Below, one piece after another: positions 1 to 5,278 of a DNA stretch of 5,278 nucleotides (positions within the stretch are counted from its first letter, which is position 1; every line of letters starts with the position of its first letter). The stretch is from assembly GCA_031259515.1 (NCBI GenBank), contig JAIRLK010000272.1:1-5278 (forward strand), written 5' to 3'. The notes under the pieces were generated by a model that saw only the letters and a program-made list of their open reading frames with translations, was not told the DNA's origin and did no database searches. The DNA comes from Treponema sp. GTDB lineage: Bacteria > Spirochaetota > Spirochaetia > Treponematales > Breznakiellaceae. Position numbers and translations under genes: made by a program.

Positions 1-1316
1 TCGATATTGAGGGCCGCCGCCAGGTCCAGGTTCATGGTTTGGTAGGCCAGCTCTCCTTCCAGCAGTTGCTGCCGGGCCTGGGCCATGTCGTTCCGGGCCT
101 CCTGAAGGACCAGGGATTCCACCGTCCCGTTTCTAAAACCCTCGGCGGTCAGTTCATAGGCCCGTTCGGCGATTTCTACCCGGAGCCGGGCGATCTCTAT
201 GCCGTCCCAGGAATTCCTCAGATTTTCCGCCAGGGAACGTATTTCTCTCATGGCCCGGTTTTCCGTCTCCTTCAGGTCCAGGCGGGCCTTTTCCACCTCC
301 GCATCCGCCTTTCCTATAGCTTGATGCCCCTTGGTCCCGGGAATCCAGGACTCAATGGGAATGCCCAGGGTGAGGCTCCCGCTCAGGGTATCGGTAAACC
401 CGCTTGTTCCGGGACCTGTTCCGCTCCATTGGGCGGAAAGGGACAGGGCAGGGGAACGGGACCCCAGGATAGTTTGACGCCGCGTCAGTTCCAGGCGCTC
501 AATGTTCCGCCGTTGGCTTACTATATCGGGCCGTTTCTCCAGGTGATCCCGGATAAGCCGCTCGGGGTCCGCGTCAATCCGCGCTATTTCAAGCCCCCCT
601 TCAAGGACGGTTCCGGTAAGGGCGTCCGCCCCCAGATCCAATCCCAGCAGCGCGAGGAATTCCCCCAAGTTGGCGTTGTAGGCTGTTTCGGCCCGGCTTA
701 GATCCATCCGGGCGGTCTCCGCGCTGAGCCTGCTCTGGAGGACCGCGAGTTGGCCGATAAGGCCGTTGGCAAAGGCGGTCTGATTTCTTTCAAACTGCTG
801 TTCCGCCAGGGTTTTGATTTCTTCAAGATGGACAAGGTTTTGTTTTTCCGCCAGCAGGCCGAAAAAGGTCTTGATCACCTGAATCTCAAGCTGCCGCCGG
901 GCGCTTTCATAGTTTAGAAGCTGGGTTCGGTAGGTGAGGTCTATGATCTTCATCGCCTGCGGAAGGGACGGGTTGAGTCTGAGGGACAGTCCTATGGACG
1001 TCGTGTACCCGAAACCGCCGGAAGCGGCGGGCGTACCGGTAAACAGGGGCGTCCGGTAACTTAGCCCCCCGCTCAGGCTGATTTCGGGAAAAACTTCGGC
1101 CCACAGGTTGTTTGCCGCGATACCGGCGGCGTTCAAATCAATAAAGCTCTTTCGTAAATTCAAACTCTGATCCAAAGCCAGCTCTACCGCCCGTTCCGGG
1201 GATAGGAGCAACGCTTCCCGCCTCCCGTCCTGGGCCGCCGCTTCCCCCGGCGTGATTCCCTGGAATATATAGGTAAAGATCATAGCAAAAAGGCCCCAGG
1301 GGGGAACGCGCCTCAT
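1..1316 (-). CDS. TolC-family outer-membrane efflux protein (OEP), 3' end cut by window edge
   Basis: I translated this frame by hand from an ATG at 1316: 438 codons stay open to the window edge, so the gene is partial only at its C-terminus. In the TolC/OEP family, trimers form an outer-membrane barrel and a periplasmic alpha-helical tunnel, working with an adaptor and an inner-membrane RND, ABC or MFS pump. Visible here: a signal peptide (basic MRR, hydrophobic stretch at about 8-20, likely cleavage after AAA at 26-28); the usual first OEP segment beginning SPERAVELAL (39-48); and two duplicated helical repeats. The first is about 150-225; the second, about 350-438, ends LAAALNI as OEP proteins do near their C-terminus. 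RPDI at 262-265 is the common motif opening the second half. Typical family length is 420-500, so little is missing. A good ribosome site, AAGAGGA, lies 4 bases before the ATG. Substrate and pump partners cannot be told; they may lie beyond the left edge. Family assignment is firm. Confidence 0.9.
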   Translation of the reverse strand, partial: MRRVPPWGLFAMIFTYIFQGITPGEAAAQDGRREALLLSPERAVELALDQSLNLRKSFIDLNAAGIAANNLWAEVFPEISLSGGLSYRTPLFTGTPAASGGFGYTTSIGLSLRLNPSLPQAMKIIDLTYRTQLLNYESARRQLEIQVIKTFFGLLAEKQNLVHLEEIKTLAEQQFERNQTAFANGLIGQLAVLQSRLSAETARMDLSRAETAYNANLGEFLALLGLDLGADALTGTVLEGGLEIARIDADPERLIRDHLEKRPDIVSQRRNIERLELTRRQTILGSRSPALSLSAQWSGTGPGTSGFTDTLSGSLTLGIPIESWIPGTKGHQAIGKADAEVEKARLDLKETENRAMREIRSLAENLRNSWDGIEIARLRVEIAERAYELTAEGFRNGTVESLVLQEARNDMAQARQQLLEGELAYQTMNLDLAAALNI

Positions 1317-1320
1317 ATTT

Positions 1321-1327
1321 TCCTCTT
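1321..1327 (-). promoter_or_regulatory. Ribosome binding site of the tolC-like gene
   Basis: On the minus strand AAGAGGA is followed by AAAT and then the ATG at 1316. This purine-rich match to the 16S rRNA tail, at normal spacing, decides the start codon. The signal peptide that follows it directly agrees. Confidence 0.75.
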
Positions 1328-1345
1328 GTCTAGTAGTACCATACC

Positions 1346-1374
1346 AGGGACAAGTCCCCTGGGAACTTGTCCCT
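1346..1374. repeat. Perfect 10-bp inverted repeat (hairpin) in the tolC-like leader
   Basis: AGGGACAAGT (1346-1355) and its exact reverse complement ACTTGTCCCT (1365-1374) are separated by 9 bases. In the minus-strand transcript this makes a strong 10-bp stem ending 29 bases before the start codon. A second, overlapping pairing is possible: CCAGGG (1344-1349) with CCCTGG (1357-1362). No run of U follows on either strand, so it is not a standard terminator. It could be a leader hairpin, a protein operator, or one copy of a dispersed palindromic repeat; only a genome-wide search would distinguish these. Confidence 0.7.
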
Positions 1375-1394
1375 CGGAGTTCAGAAGTCCGATT

Positions 1395-1413
1395 ATTCTG
1401 TTCAGAACAGAAT
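1395..1413. promoter_or_regulatory. 8-bp palindrome, possible operator
   Basis: ATTCTGTT (1395-1402) and AACAGAAT (1406-1413) are perfect reverse complements around a 3-base centre. The core is GTTC-A-GAAC (1400-1408). A near copy of the core, GTTCAGAAG, begins at 1379, exactly 21 bp away. The position upstream of the tolC-like gene and the two-turn spacing fit binding by a dimeric repressor, but no such regulator is seen in the window and the role is inferred. Confidence 0.4.
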
Positions 1414-1573
1414 TAATTCACCTAAATCCCTCTACCGTGAGGTTTTGGAACAGCTTCAATACGTAAATAAAAGGGATGAATTGTTTTTTTGGTTACACTG
1501 AAAACGCCGGAACCGGTGCGTATAAATTACCCTTCTTGAGCTCCCCATTTCTGTGCGGCAAATTGAGCCGGTC

Positions 1574-3430
1574 TCATAACCGGAGGCCTATGCCGAAAAC
1601 AACCTGAAGGTCCGTAACCGCGTTACTGTTATGGTAAATAATATCCTCCCCCTGTCCGGCTTCGGAAATCATGAGCTTGTTTTTTTTGATCACGAAGTCC
1701 GCCCCGGCCCAGGCTGAAATCGTGAAGATTCCCATTTTTTTCGCCAAGGTATACGCTCCCCGGATCGAAACGCCGCAGGAAAGCTCTTGTTCGCCGTTGC
1801 TTCCCGAAGGCGTGGAACCTTCGCGGTTGGCAAGCCCGCCGTTGTTTCCGTCCCGGTTATGGGAAACAAAGGGGTTCATCCTTCCGTGGATCGCGCCGAA
1901 AAAACCGGCGGAAACCAGGGCGCCGCCGGGGAACCGGTACCGGGAATCAAGCCGCAAGACCAGGGCGTCGCCTCCGTAGGGATAGCCGGTGTAATCAAAA
2001 ACCAAGTTGTCCTTAGAACCGTTTACTTTTACCGGGAGGACGGTCAGGAAGTCTACCTGGTCCCGGCGGTAGAGGAGGGGGGAGGTGTAGGCGCCTTCAA
2101 GGGACAGGATGAGGAGGCCGGGGCCGGCAAAGCGGGTATGCTCCAGTCCGCCCAGTATGCCCCAGGATGCGGGTTCGCTCTCGTCTTCCCAGAAGGCCCT
2201 GAACTGGTCTATGACGGTTTCGGTATAAAGCCGCCAGCCCGCAGCCGGGACATAATCCAGTTCCAGTTGGGCAATGGCGTTAAAACGTGAACGGTCGTAC
2301 CAGTTATGGTAGATAAAGGCCGGGTTGGCGTTGGCCGGGCCGAATCCATCGGGATCAACCATGAGATTTTCCGAAACCGCGAAGACCAGGGCGGGGAGTA
2401 TGCGGAATTCAAGCCGGTGGGCCATAAGGAACTTGAAGCCTCCTGTCCCGCCGAATCCGGGCAGGGCGTAGAAGACGTTGAGCCACTGGTACTTGAAATT
2501 GTCCGTAAACGCCGAAAATTGCAGGTATTCGTCGTAGTCCCGGTGATCGTCGAAAACAAAATTTCCCGTGCGGCCAGGTCCCCATTTGACGCGGTCCCGG
2601 GCTATGCTGAGGTTCCAGTGTTTCCCCCCCGCCGTAAGGTTGGCCCGTTTGGGCCAGTCAAAATCGAATTCATCAAAGCCCGTCGTTACATTGGTGATGA
2701 AGGGGCTGCCGTAGGCCCAGGACCGGTAGGGGAAGGCGCAGCTTTCGCCTTCCGCGTCAGGCGGCGGGACGACCGCCCCGACGCCGGCGCTTAGGTCTGC
2801 GGTATCCCGCCTCATGTCCCGCTCGTTGAACCGGTTCCTGCCGTACCGTAAATCGCTGGTTACGTAAAACCAGGAAGCTATGCGCAGTTCAAGGGTGAGC
2901 GAAAGGAGCGGCTTTCTTTCCTCGTAGCCGTAACGCCAGTCTTCTTCAAGAACGAAGTCCCGGCTGTTGGTATGGGCGTAGGCTTCCAGGGCCGCGTCCA
3001 GTTGAAGGTTTAGCGCGGCCAGGTTGTCCAGGGTAACGGTGAAGGGAACGGATAATTCGGCGGCAATGCGGTCGTAGAGGTCTTGAACGCGGGAATCCGC
3101 AGCGGCTGCCCCGACGCCGGCGGTTTGATCGAGCCTTTGCAGCATCCCGGCGGCTTCAGCGTTGGTCCAGGGCCGGGCGGCGGAGGGGGCGGCCAGGCCG
3201 TAGAGCGCATAGAGCGCATCCATCTCGTCATAAAGCGGGGAAGACAGGGGAAGGACTTGCTGGGTCTGGGAAAAGACGGCGGCGGACGGCAGGAAGAGAA
3301 AGAGCAGTAACCCGGTTCTTCGCGGGCGGAGGGGCCGCAAAAGAACCCCGGCGATCAGGACGGTTATAGCGGGGAGGGGAAAAAGGCCGGCCGCCTGTAC
3401 GATACGCCGGGACAGCGCTTCGGCTTTCAT
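1574..3430 (-). CDS. Wzi-like outer-membrane beta-barrel protein (capsule-assembly Wzi family, probable)
   Basis: From ATG 3430 the protein has 618 residues. After a hydrophobic N-terminus, residues 61-98 (PLSSPLYDEMDALYALYGL, then RPWTNAEAAGML) resemble the helical segment that opens many Wzi-family proteins of spirochaetes and Bacteroidetes. The rest alternates short polar and aromatic strands as in a beta-barrel. Around 279-300 lies DRVKWGPGRTGNFVFDD, like the conserved WGPG region of the family. The last residues (VVFGIGLRL) look like a closing strand, though they end in Leu rather than the usual aromatic. E. coli Wzi helps anchor capsule at the cell surface; in other lineages the role is mostly unknown, so I infer only an outer-membrane barrel, perhaps handling surface polysaccharide. 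The start is uncertain: the frame is open to a TTG at 3565 with no ribosome site, and a TTG at 3340 would give a cleaner signal peptide. No capsule genes are visible nearby. The family call rests on recalled motifs. Confidence 0.65.
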   Translation of the reverse strand: MKAEALSRRIVQAAGLFPLPAITVLIAGVLLRPLRPRRTGLLLFLFLPSAAVFSQTQQVLPLSSPLYDEMDALYALYGLAAPSAARPWTNAEAAGMLQRLDQTAGVGAAAADSRVQDLYDRIAAELSVPFTVTLDNLAALNLQLDAALEAYAHTNSRDFVLEEDWRYGYEERKPLLSLTLELRIASWFYVTSDLRYGRNRFNERDMRRDTADLSAGVGAVVPPPDAEGESCAFPYRSWAYGSPFITNVTTGFDEFDFDWPKRANLTAGGKHWNLSIARDRVKWGPGRTGNFVFDDHRDYDEYLQFSAFTDNFKYQWLNVFYALPGFGGTGGFKFLMAHRLEFRILPALVFAVSENLMVDPDGFGPANANPAFIYHNWYDRSRFNAIAQLELDYVPAAGWRLYTETVIDQFRAFWEDESEPASWGILGGLEHTRFAGPGLLILSLEGAYTSPLLYRRDQVDFLTVLPVKVNGSKDNLVFDYTGYPYGGDALVLRLDSRYRFPGGALVSAGFFGAIHGRMNPFVSHNRDGNNGGLANREGSTPSGSNGEQELSCGVSIRGAYTLAKKMGIFTISAWAGADFVIKKNKLMISEAGQGEDIIYHNSNAVTDLQVVFGIGLRL

Positions 3431-3436
3431 GCCCCA

Positions 3437-3475
3437 ATTATACACGAATCCAGGCGCTTGTGGGACTCTGTATAA
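3437..3475. promoter_or_regulatory. Divergent promoter region with mirrored TATAA elements
   Basis: TTATACA (3438-3444) and TGTATAA (3469-3475) are perfect inverted copies, 31 bp centre to centre. Read leftward, the first gives TATAAT (3442-3437), a perfect -10 toward the Wzi-like gene; read rightward, the second gives TATAAC (3471-3476), a 5-of-6 match toward the MFS gene. The -35 positions at 17-bp spacing are poor on both sides, so activator-dependent promoters or a bound regulator are possible. The leftward TATAAT lies only 6 bases from ATG 3430, which would make that transcript leaderless or favour a start further into the gene. Confidence 0.4.
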
Positions 3476-3566
3476 CTTTACGCATTTCGAGGCTTCCGCA
3501 GCGGCTTCATTCCAACCGCAGGGTACTGGCGGAAAAACACCGGATTGAGTAGTGTAAAGGCGCAAC

Positions 3567-3572
3567 AGGAGG
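3567..3572 (+). promoter_or_regulatory. Ribosome binding site of the MFS gene
   Basis: A perfect AGGAGG sits 4 bases before the ATG at 3577, which fixes this as the start. It lies just outside the longest possible extension of the opposite-strand Wzi-like frame (TTG 3565), one more reason to prefer a shorter Wzi-like protein. Confidence 0.8.
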
Positions 3573-3576
3573 CGTC

Positions 3577-4812
3577 ATGTCCACTAAAAATCCCCCTTCG
3601 CGGATGCGCCGGATTTTACTCATCGTCATTACCTATGGAACCATGCTGATCTTCGGCCTTGTGGAGAACATCAAGGGGGTTGCCTATCCCCTCATTAAAA
3701 CCGAATTCGGCGCTTCCTATGGACAGCAGGGGGGATTCGTCGCGCTTCTTTCTTACAGTTATGTGTTCTTTTGTCTTATAGCCGGCGTCTTTTTGGGACG
3801 TTTCGGCGTTAAGCGGTCGTTGCTTTCGGGGTTTTTATGCTGCATGGTTGGAGCGCTGCTGGTCTCCGTCATGCCCGGTTACGCAGCCATCGGAGCGGCT
3901 CTGTTCCTGGTTTACGCGGCCTTTGGGTTCTTCGAGGTAGGGGTAAACGCCCTGGCCACTCAGGTCTTCACCTCCAGGGCGGCCCTGCTCATGAGCCTGC
4001 TTCATTTTTTCTACGGCGCCGGGGCTGTCATAGGGCCTAAGGCCGCAGGGTTCCTCATCAATACGGCGGGTTTCAGTTGGCGGCATATATACCTTTTTAC
4101 CCTGCCTTTGGCTCTGGCGTTTTTCATCCCCGCCCTGCTGACCCGGTTTCCCTCCGGCGCGGGGGAAAGCGCCCCCGCTGTCCCGGACCAGGAGACGGGG
4201 ACGGTAAAGCCCCTCTCGTTCCTGGGGGCTCTCAAGCTCCCTATGGTATGGGCTTTTTCGGTTATGCTGGGCCTTATGGAGGTCGTGGAATTCAGTTCCG
4301 CCAACTGGGGCGGCCTCTATTTCCAGGATGTCTACGGCCTGGACCCCCGCACCGACGGCGCCGCCTTTATTTCCAACTTTTACATCCTCTTTACGATTTC
4401 CCGGCTGGTGAGCGGTTTTGCCATTGAAAAGATAGGCTATATGCGGAGCCTTTTCATCGCGGGTTTCGCCGCGGTATGCATCTACGCCCTGGGCTTTGGA
4501 TTGGGAGCCAGGGGGATATGGGCGCTCCCGGCCCTGGGCTTCTTCATCGCCGTCATGTGGCCCACGGTCATGGCGCTGGCTATGAACTTTTTCGGCAGAC
4601 AGGCCCCGGTGATAACCAGCGCTATCATCGTCCTTTCCGGGGCGATAAACTCCGCGATACAATTCGTTATAGGCATGACCAACCGTTTCGCCGGAGCCGC
4701 CTGGGGGTTTCGCAGTTGTCTGGGGTATGCCGTAGTTTTAGTGGGGGTTCTTTTTTTCGTGAACAGCCGTATACGCCGCCGGGAGCAAGGGGCCGAAGGA
4801 AGCGGGGCGTGA
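3577..4812 (+). CDS. Major facilitator superfamily (MFS) transporter
   Basis: This 411-residue inner-membrane protein has the size and pattern of a 12-helix MFS carrier. Hydrophobic segments lie at about 11-31, 53-74, 80-98, 102-124, 136-160, 168-188, 221-241, 262-281, 289-309, 312-336, 343-367 and 379-396, with a polar central loop at about 189-220 between the two six-helix halves. GRFGVKRSL (74-82) sits where motif A is expected, between helices 2 and 3. GAGAVIGPKAAGFL (147-160) in helix 5 is like motif C. FGLVENIKGVAYPLI in and after helix 1, and LHFFYGAGAVIGP, resemble fucose-permease-like (FucP/COG0738-type) carriers, so a sugar or other small organic solute is possible, but the substrate cannot be read from the sequence. 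The C-terminus is a short charged tail, and the TGA stop is followed at once by an in-frame TAA. The gene is divergent from the Wzi-like gene, with a 146-base gap. I see no catabolic partner gene. Confidence 0.9.
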   Translation: MSTKNPPSRMRRILLIVITYGTMLIFGLVENIKGVAYPLIKTEFGASYGQQGGFVALLSYSYVFFCLIAGVFLGRFGVKRSLLSGFLCCMVGALLVSVMPGYAAIGAALFLVYAAFGFFEVGVNALATQVFTSRAALLMSLLHFFYGAGAVIGPKAAGFLINTAGFSWRHIYLFTLPLALAFFIPALLTRFPSGAGESAPAVPDQETGTVKPLSFLGALKLPMVWAFSVMLGLMEVVEFSSANWGGLYFQDVYGLDPRTDGAAFISNFYILFTISRLVSGFAIEKIGYMRSLFIAGFAAVCIYALGFGLGARGIWALPALGFFIAVMWPTVMALAMNFFGRQAPVITSAIIVLSGAINSAIQFVIGMTNRFAGAAWGFRSCLGYAVVLVGVLFFVNSRIRRREQGAEGSGA

Positions 4813-4847
4813 TAACATCGGCGGCAAGTTTTCCGGCAATTCAAAGG

Positions 4848-4869
4848 GCGCATAATTTCCGTTATGTGC
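4848..4869 (+). terminator. Weak hairpin after the MFS gene, doubtful terminator
   Basis: GCGCATAA (4848-4855) can pair with TTATGTGC (4862-4869), 8 pairs including one G-U, around a 6-base loop. It lies 35 bases past the MFS stop. A run of six T follows only at 4885-4890, 15 bases beyond the stem, too far for a standard intrinsic terminator. It is the best candidate for ending the MFS transcript in this gap, but weak. Confidence 0.25.
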
Positions 4870-4920
4870 AATACCAGCCTAAAATTTTTTGTAAATTATC
4901 TGAAGCGGTTTCGCTGCCAA

Positions 4921-4949
4921 TTGAAAAAATAATGGTAATGAGATATTAT
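4921..4949 (+). promoter_or_regulatory. Sigma-70-like promoter for the SDR gene
   Basis: TTGAAA at 4921-4926 (4 of 6 to TTGACA, including the TTGA core with its A at the last place) and TATTAT at 4944-4949 (5 of 6 to TATAAT) are separated by exactly 17 bp within AT-rich DNA. Transcription would begin near 4956, giving a leader of about 27 bases. This is the best-formed promoter in the window and means the SDR gene need not depend on read-through from the MFS gene. Confidence 0.6.
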
Positions 4950-4967
4950 TATAAAATGTAACACTAT

Positions 4968-4974
4968 AAAGGAG
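4968..4974 (+). promoter_or_regulatory. Ribosome binding site of the SDR gene
   Basis: AAAGGAG lies 8 bases before the ATG at 4983. Another ATG at 4976 is in a different frame and too close to the site, so 4983 is the start; the nucleotide-binding motif begins within seven residues of it, as is normal for this family. Confidence 0.75.
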
Positions 4975-4982
4975 AATGGTAG

Positions 4983-5278
4983 ATGCGCATTTTCATTACT
5001 GGAGCATCAGGTTTCATTGGTTCTGTGGTTACTAAAAAACTTATCAGTTTGGGACATGAGGTTATTGGCCTTGCCCGATCTAATGAATCAGCAGTTGCTT
5101 TAACTAATGCTGGAGCTAAGCCGTTGCGTGGATCATTGGAGGATATTGACATTCTCAAGAAGGGTGCTGGTGAATCTGATGGAGTTATTAATCTTGGGTT
5201 TAACCATGATTTTTCACAATTTGGCACATCTATTCAGGTTGAGTTAAGAGCCATTGAGGTTATGGGGGAAGTTTTAGA
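4983..5278 (+). CDS. NAD(P)-binding SDR / NAD-dependent epimerase-dehydratase family protein, 3' end cut by window edge
   Basis: I translated 98 complete codons from ATG 4983; the frame is open to the window edge. The protein opens with MRIFITGASGFIGS, whose G-A-S-G-F-I-G (residues 7-13) is the GxxGxxG dinucleotide-binding motif of a Rossmann fold. LISLGHEVIGLAR (20-32) forms the next helix and strand, and the Arg ending it is where NADP-preferring members bind the phosphate. GSLED (50-54) fits the adenine-contact position and DGVINLGFNHDF (66-77) the strand 4 region. This pattern recalls the atypical SDR group annotated as 'NAD-dependent epimerase/dehydratase' with the GFNHDF-like stretch; substrates there are largely unknown. 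The catalytic YxxxK region lies beyond the window, so activity cannot be judged. The gene is about 41% GC by hand count, with many T-ending codons (ATT, GTT, GGT, GCT), unlike its GC-rich neighbours, which suggests separate ancestry. It has its own promoter and ribosome site. Confidence 0.88.
   Translation, partial: MRIFITGASGFIGSVVTKKLISLGHEVIGLARSNESAVALTNAGAKPLRGSLEDIDILKKGAGESDGVINLGFNHDFSQFGTSIQVELRAIEVMGEVL

Larger units (their letters stand above)
1317..1573. other. Intergenic gap between two minus-strand genes, carrying palindromes
   Basis: This 257-base gap separates the stop of the Wzi-like gene from the start of the tolC-like gene. The half next to the tolC-like gene (about 1345-1413) is packed with inverted and repeated short sequences, listed separately. 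The half from about 1420 to 1573 is more AT-rich and shows no coding sequence I would trust. I found no convincing -35/-10 pair on the minus strand and no clear intrinsic terminator, so I cannot say whether the two genes share a transcript. Confidence 0.6.

Noticed and set aside
39..701. Plus-strand open frame of 220 codons
   Set aside because: It runs antisense to the clearly coding TolC-like frame and its Pro/Gly-rich product has no domain pattern.
1456..1548. Possible 30-codon minus-strand small gene from ATG 1548
   Set aside because: No ribosome binding site precedes it and the peptide has no membrane segment or known motif; short frames like this are expected by chance.
1568..1583. Small hairpin CCGGT / ACCGG over the stop codon of the Wzi-like gene
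   Set aside because: Only five pairs and no T run follows, so it is too weak to call a terminator.
1787..2794. Overlapping plus-strand open frames opposite the Wzi-like gene
   Set aside because: They are antisense to a long frame with a coherent beta-barrel pattern, and none shows a convincing ribosome site or motif.
3431..3565. N-terminal extension of the Wzi-like protein to a TTG at 3565
   Set aside because: The TTG has no ribosome site, the added 45 residues look like translated promoter DNA, and it would place a non-signal-like stretch before the export signal.
3835..4662. Long minus-strand open frame (275 codons) lying inside the MFS gene
   Set aside because: Its translation is rich in Arg, Gly and Gln, low in hydrophobic core and has no recognisable motif. 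The opposite strand holds a clear 12-helix transporter with a perfect ribosome site, so this is a shadow produced by GC-rich third positions.
4904..4915. AGCG / CGCT mini-hairpin in the gap before the SDR gene
   Set aside because: Four base pairs around a four-base loop are expected by chance and have no T run.
4964..5227. Minus-strand open frame of 87 codons opposite the SDR gene
   Set aside because: The plus strand encodes an unmistakable Rossmann motif with promoter and ribosome site; the antisense product has no recognisable features.

Overview
The window has two GC-rich outer-membrane protein genes on the minus strand, a GC-rich major facilitator transporter on the plus strand, and the start of an AT-rich short-chain dehydrogenase gene on the plus strand. 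The outer-membrane proteins (a TolC-type efflux protein and a Wzi-like beta-barrel) show that the host has a Gram-negative-type envelope. The Wzi-like protein, with its N-terminal segment after a signal peptide and its GC-rich codons, reminds me of proteins from host-associated spirochaetes (Treponema). That placement is recall only and cannot be proven from the sequence.

Layout, left to right. Positions 1-1316 (minus) encode 438 residues of a TolC/OEP-family outer-membrane factor; its last few residues lie beyond the left edge. Positions 1317-1573 have no gene but hold two palindromes and a pair of short repeated boxes in the leader of the tolC-like gene. Positions 1574-3430 (minus) encode a Wzi-like outer-membrane beta-barrel of about 618 residues, whose start codon is uncertain. 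Positions 3431-3576 are a divergent intergenic region with a symmetric pair of TATAA-like elements. Positions 3577-4812 (plus) encode a 12-helix MFS transporter. Positions 4813-4982 are an AT-rich gap with a good sigma-70-like promoter. Positions 4983-5278 (plus) are the first 98 codons of an NAD(P)-binding SDR protein, cut by the right edge.

How the genes relate. The two minus-strand genes both make envelope proteins and could be co-transcribed, but the 257-base gap with its own regulatory-looking structure leaves separate control possible. The MFS gene is read divergently from the Wzi-like gene, so the two may share a control region. The SDR gene has its own promoter, about 41% GC by hand count against roughly 50-77% in sampled lines of the MFS gene, and T-ending codons, so it looks acquired separately.

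I see no RNA gene, CRISPR array, insertion sequence or clearly new multi-gene system here. The points that most deserve a second look are non-coding: the leader of the tolC-like gene, the divergent promoter region, the start of the Wzi-like gene, and the composition break near 4830-4980.
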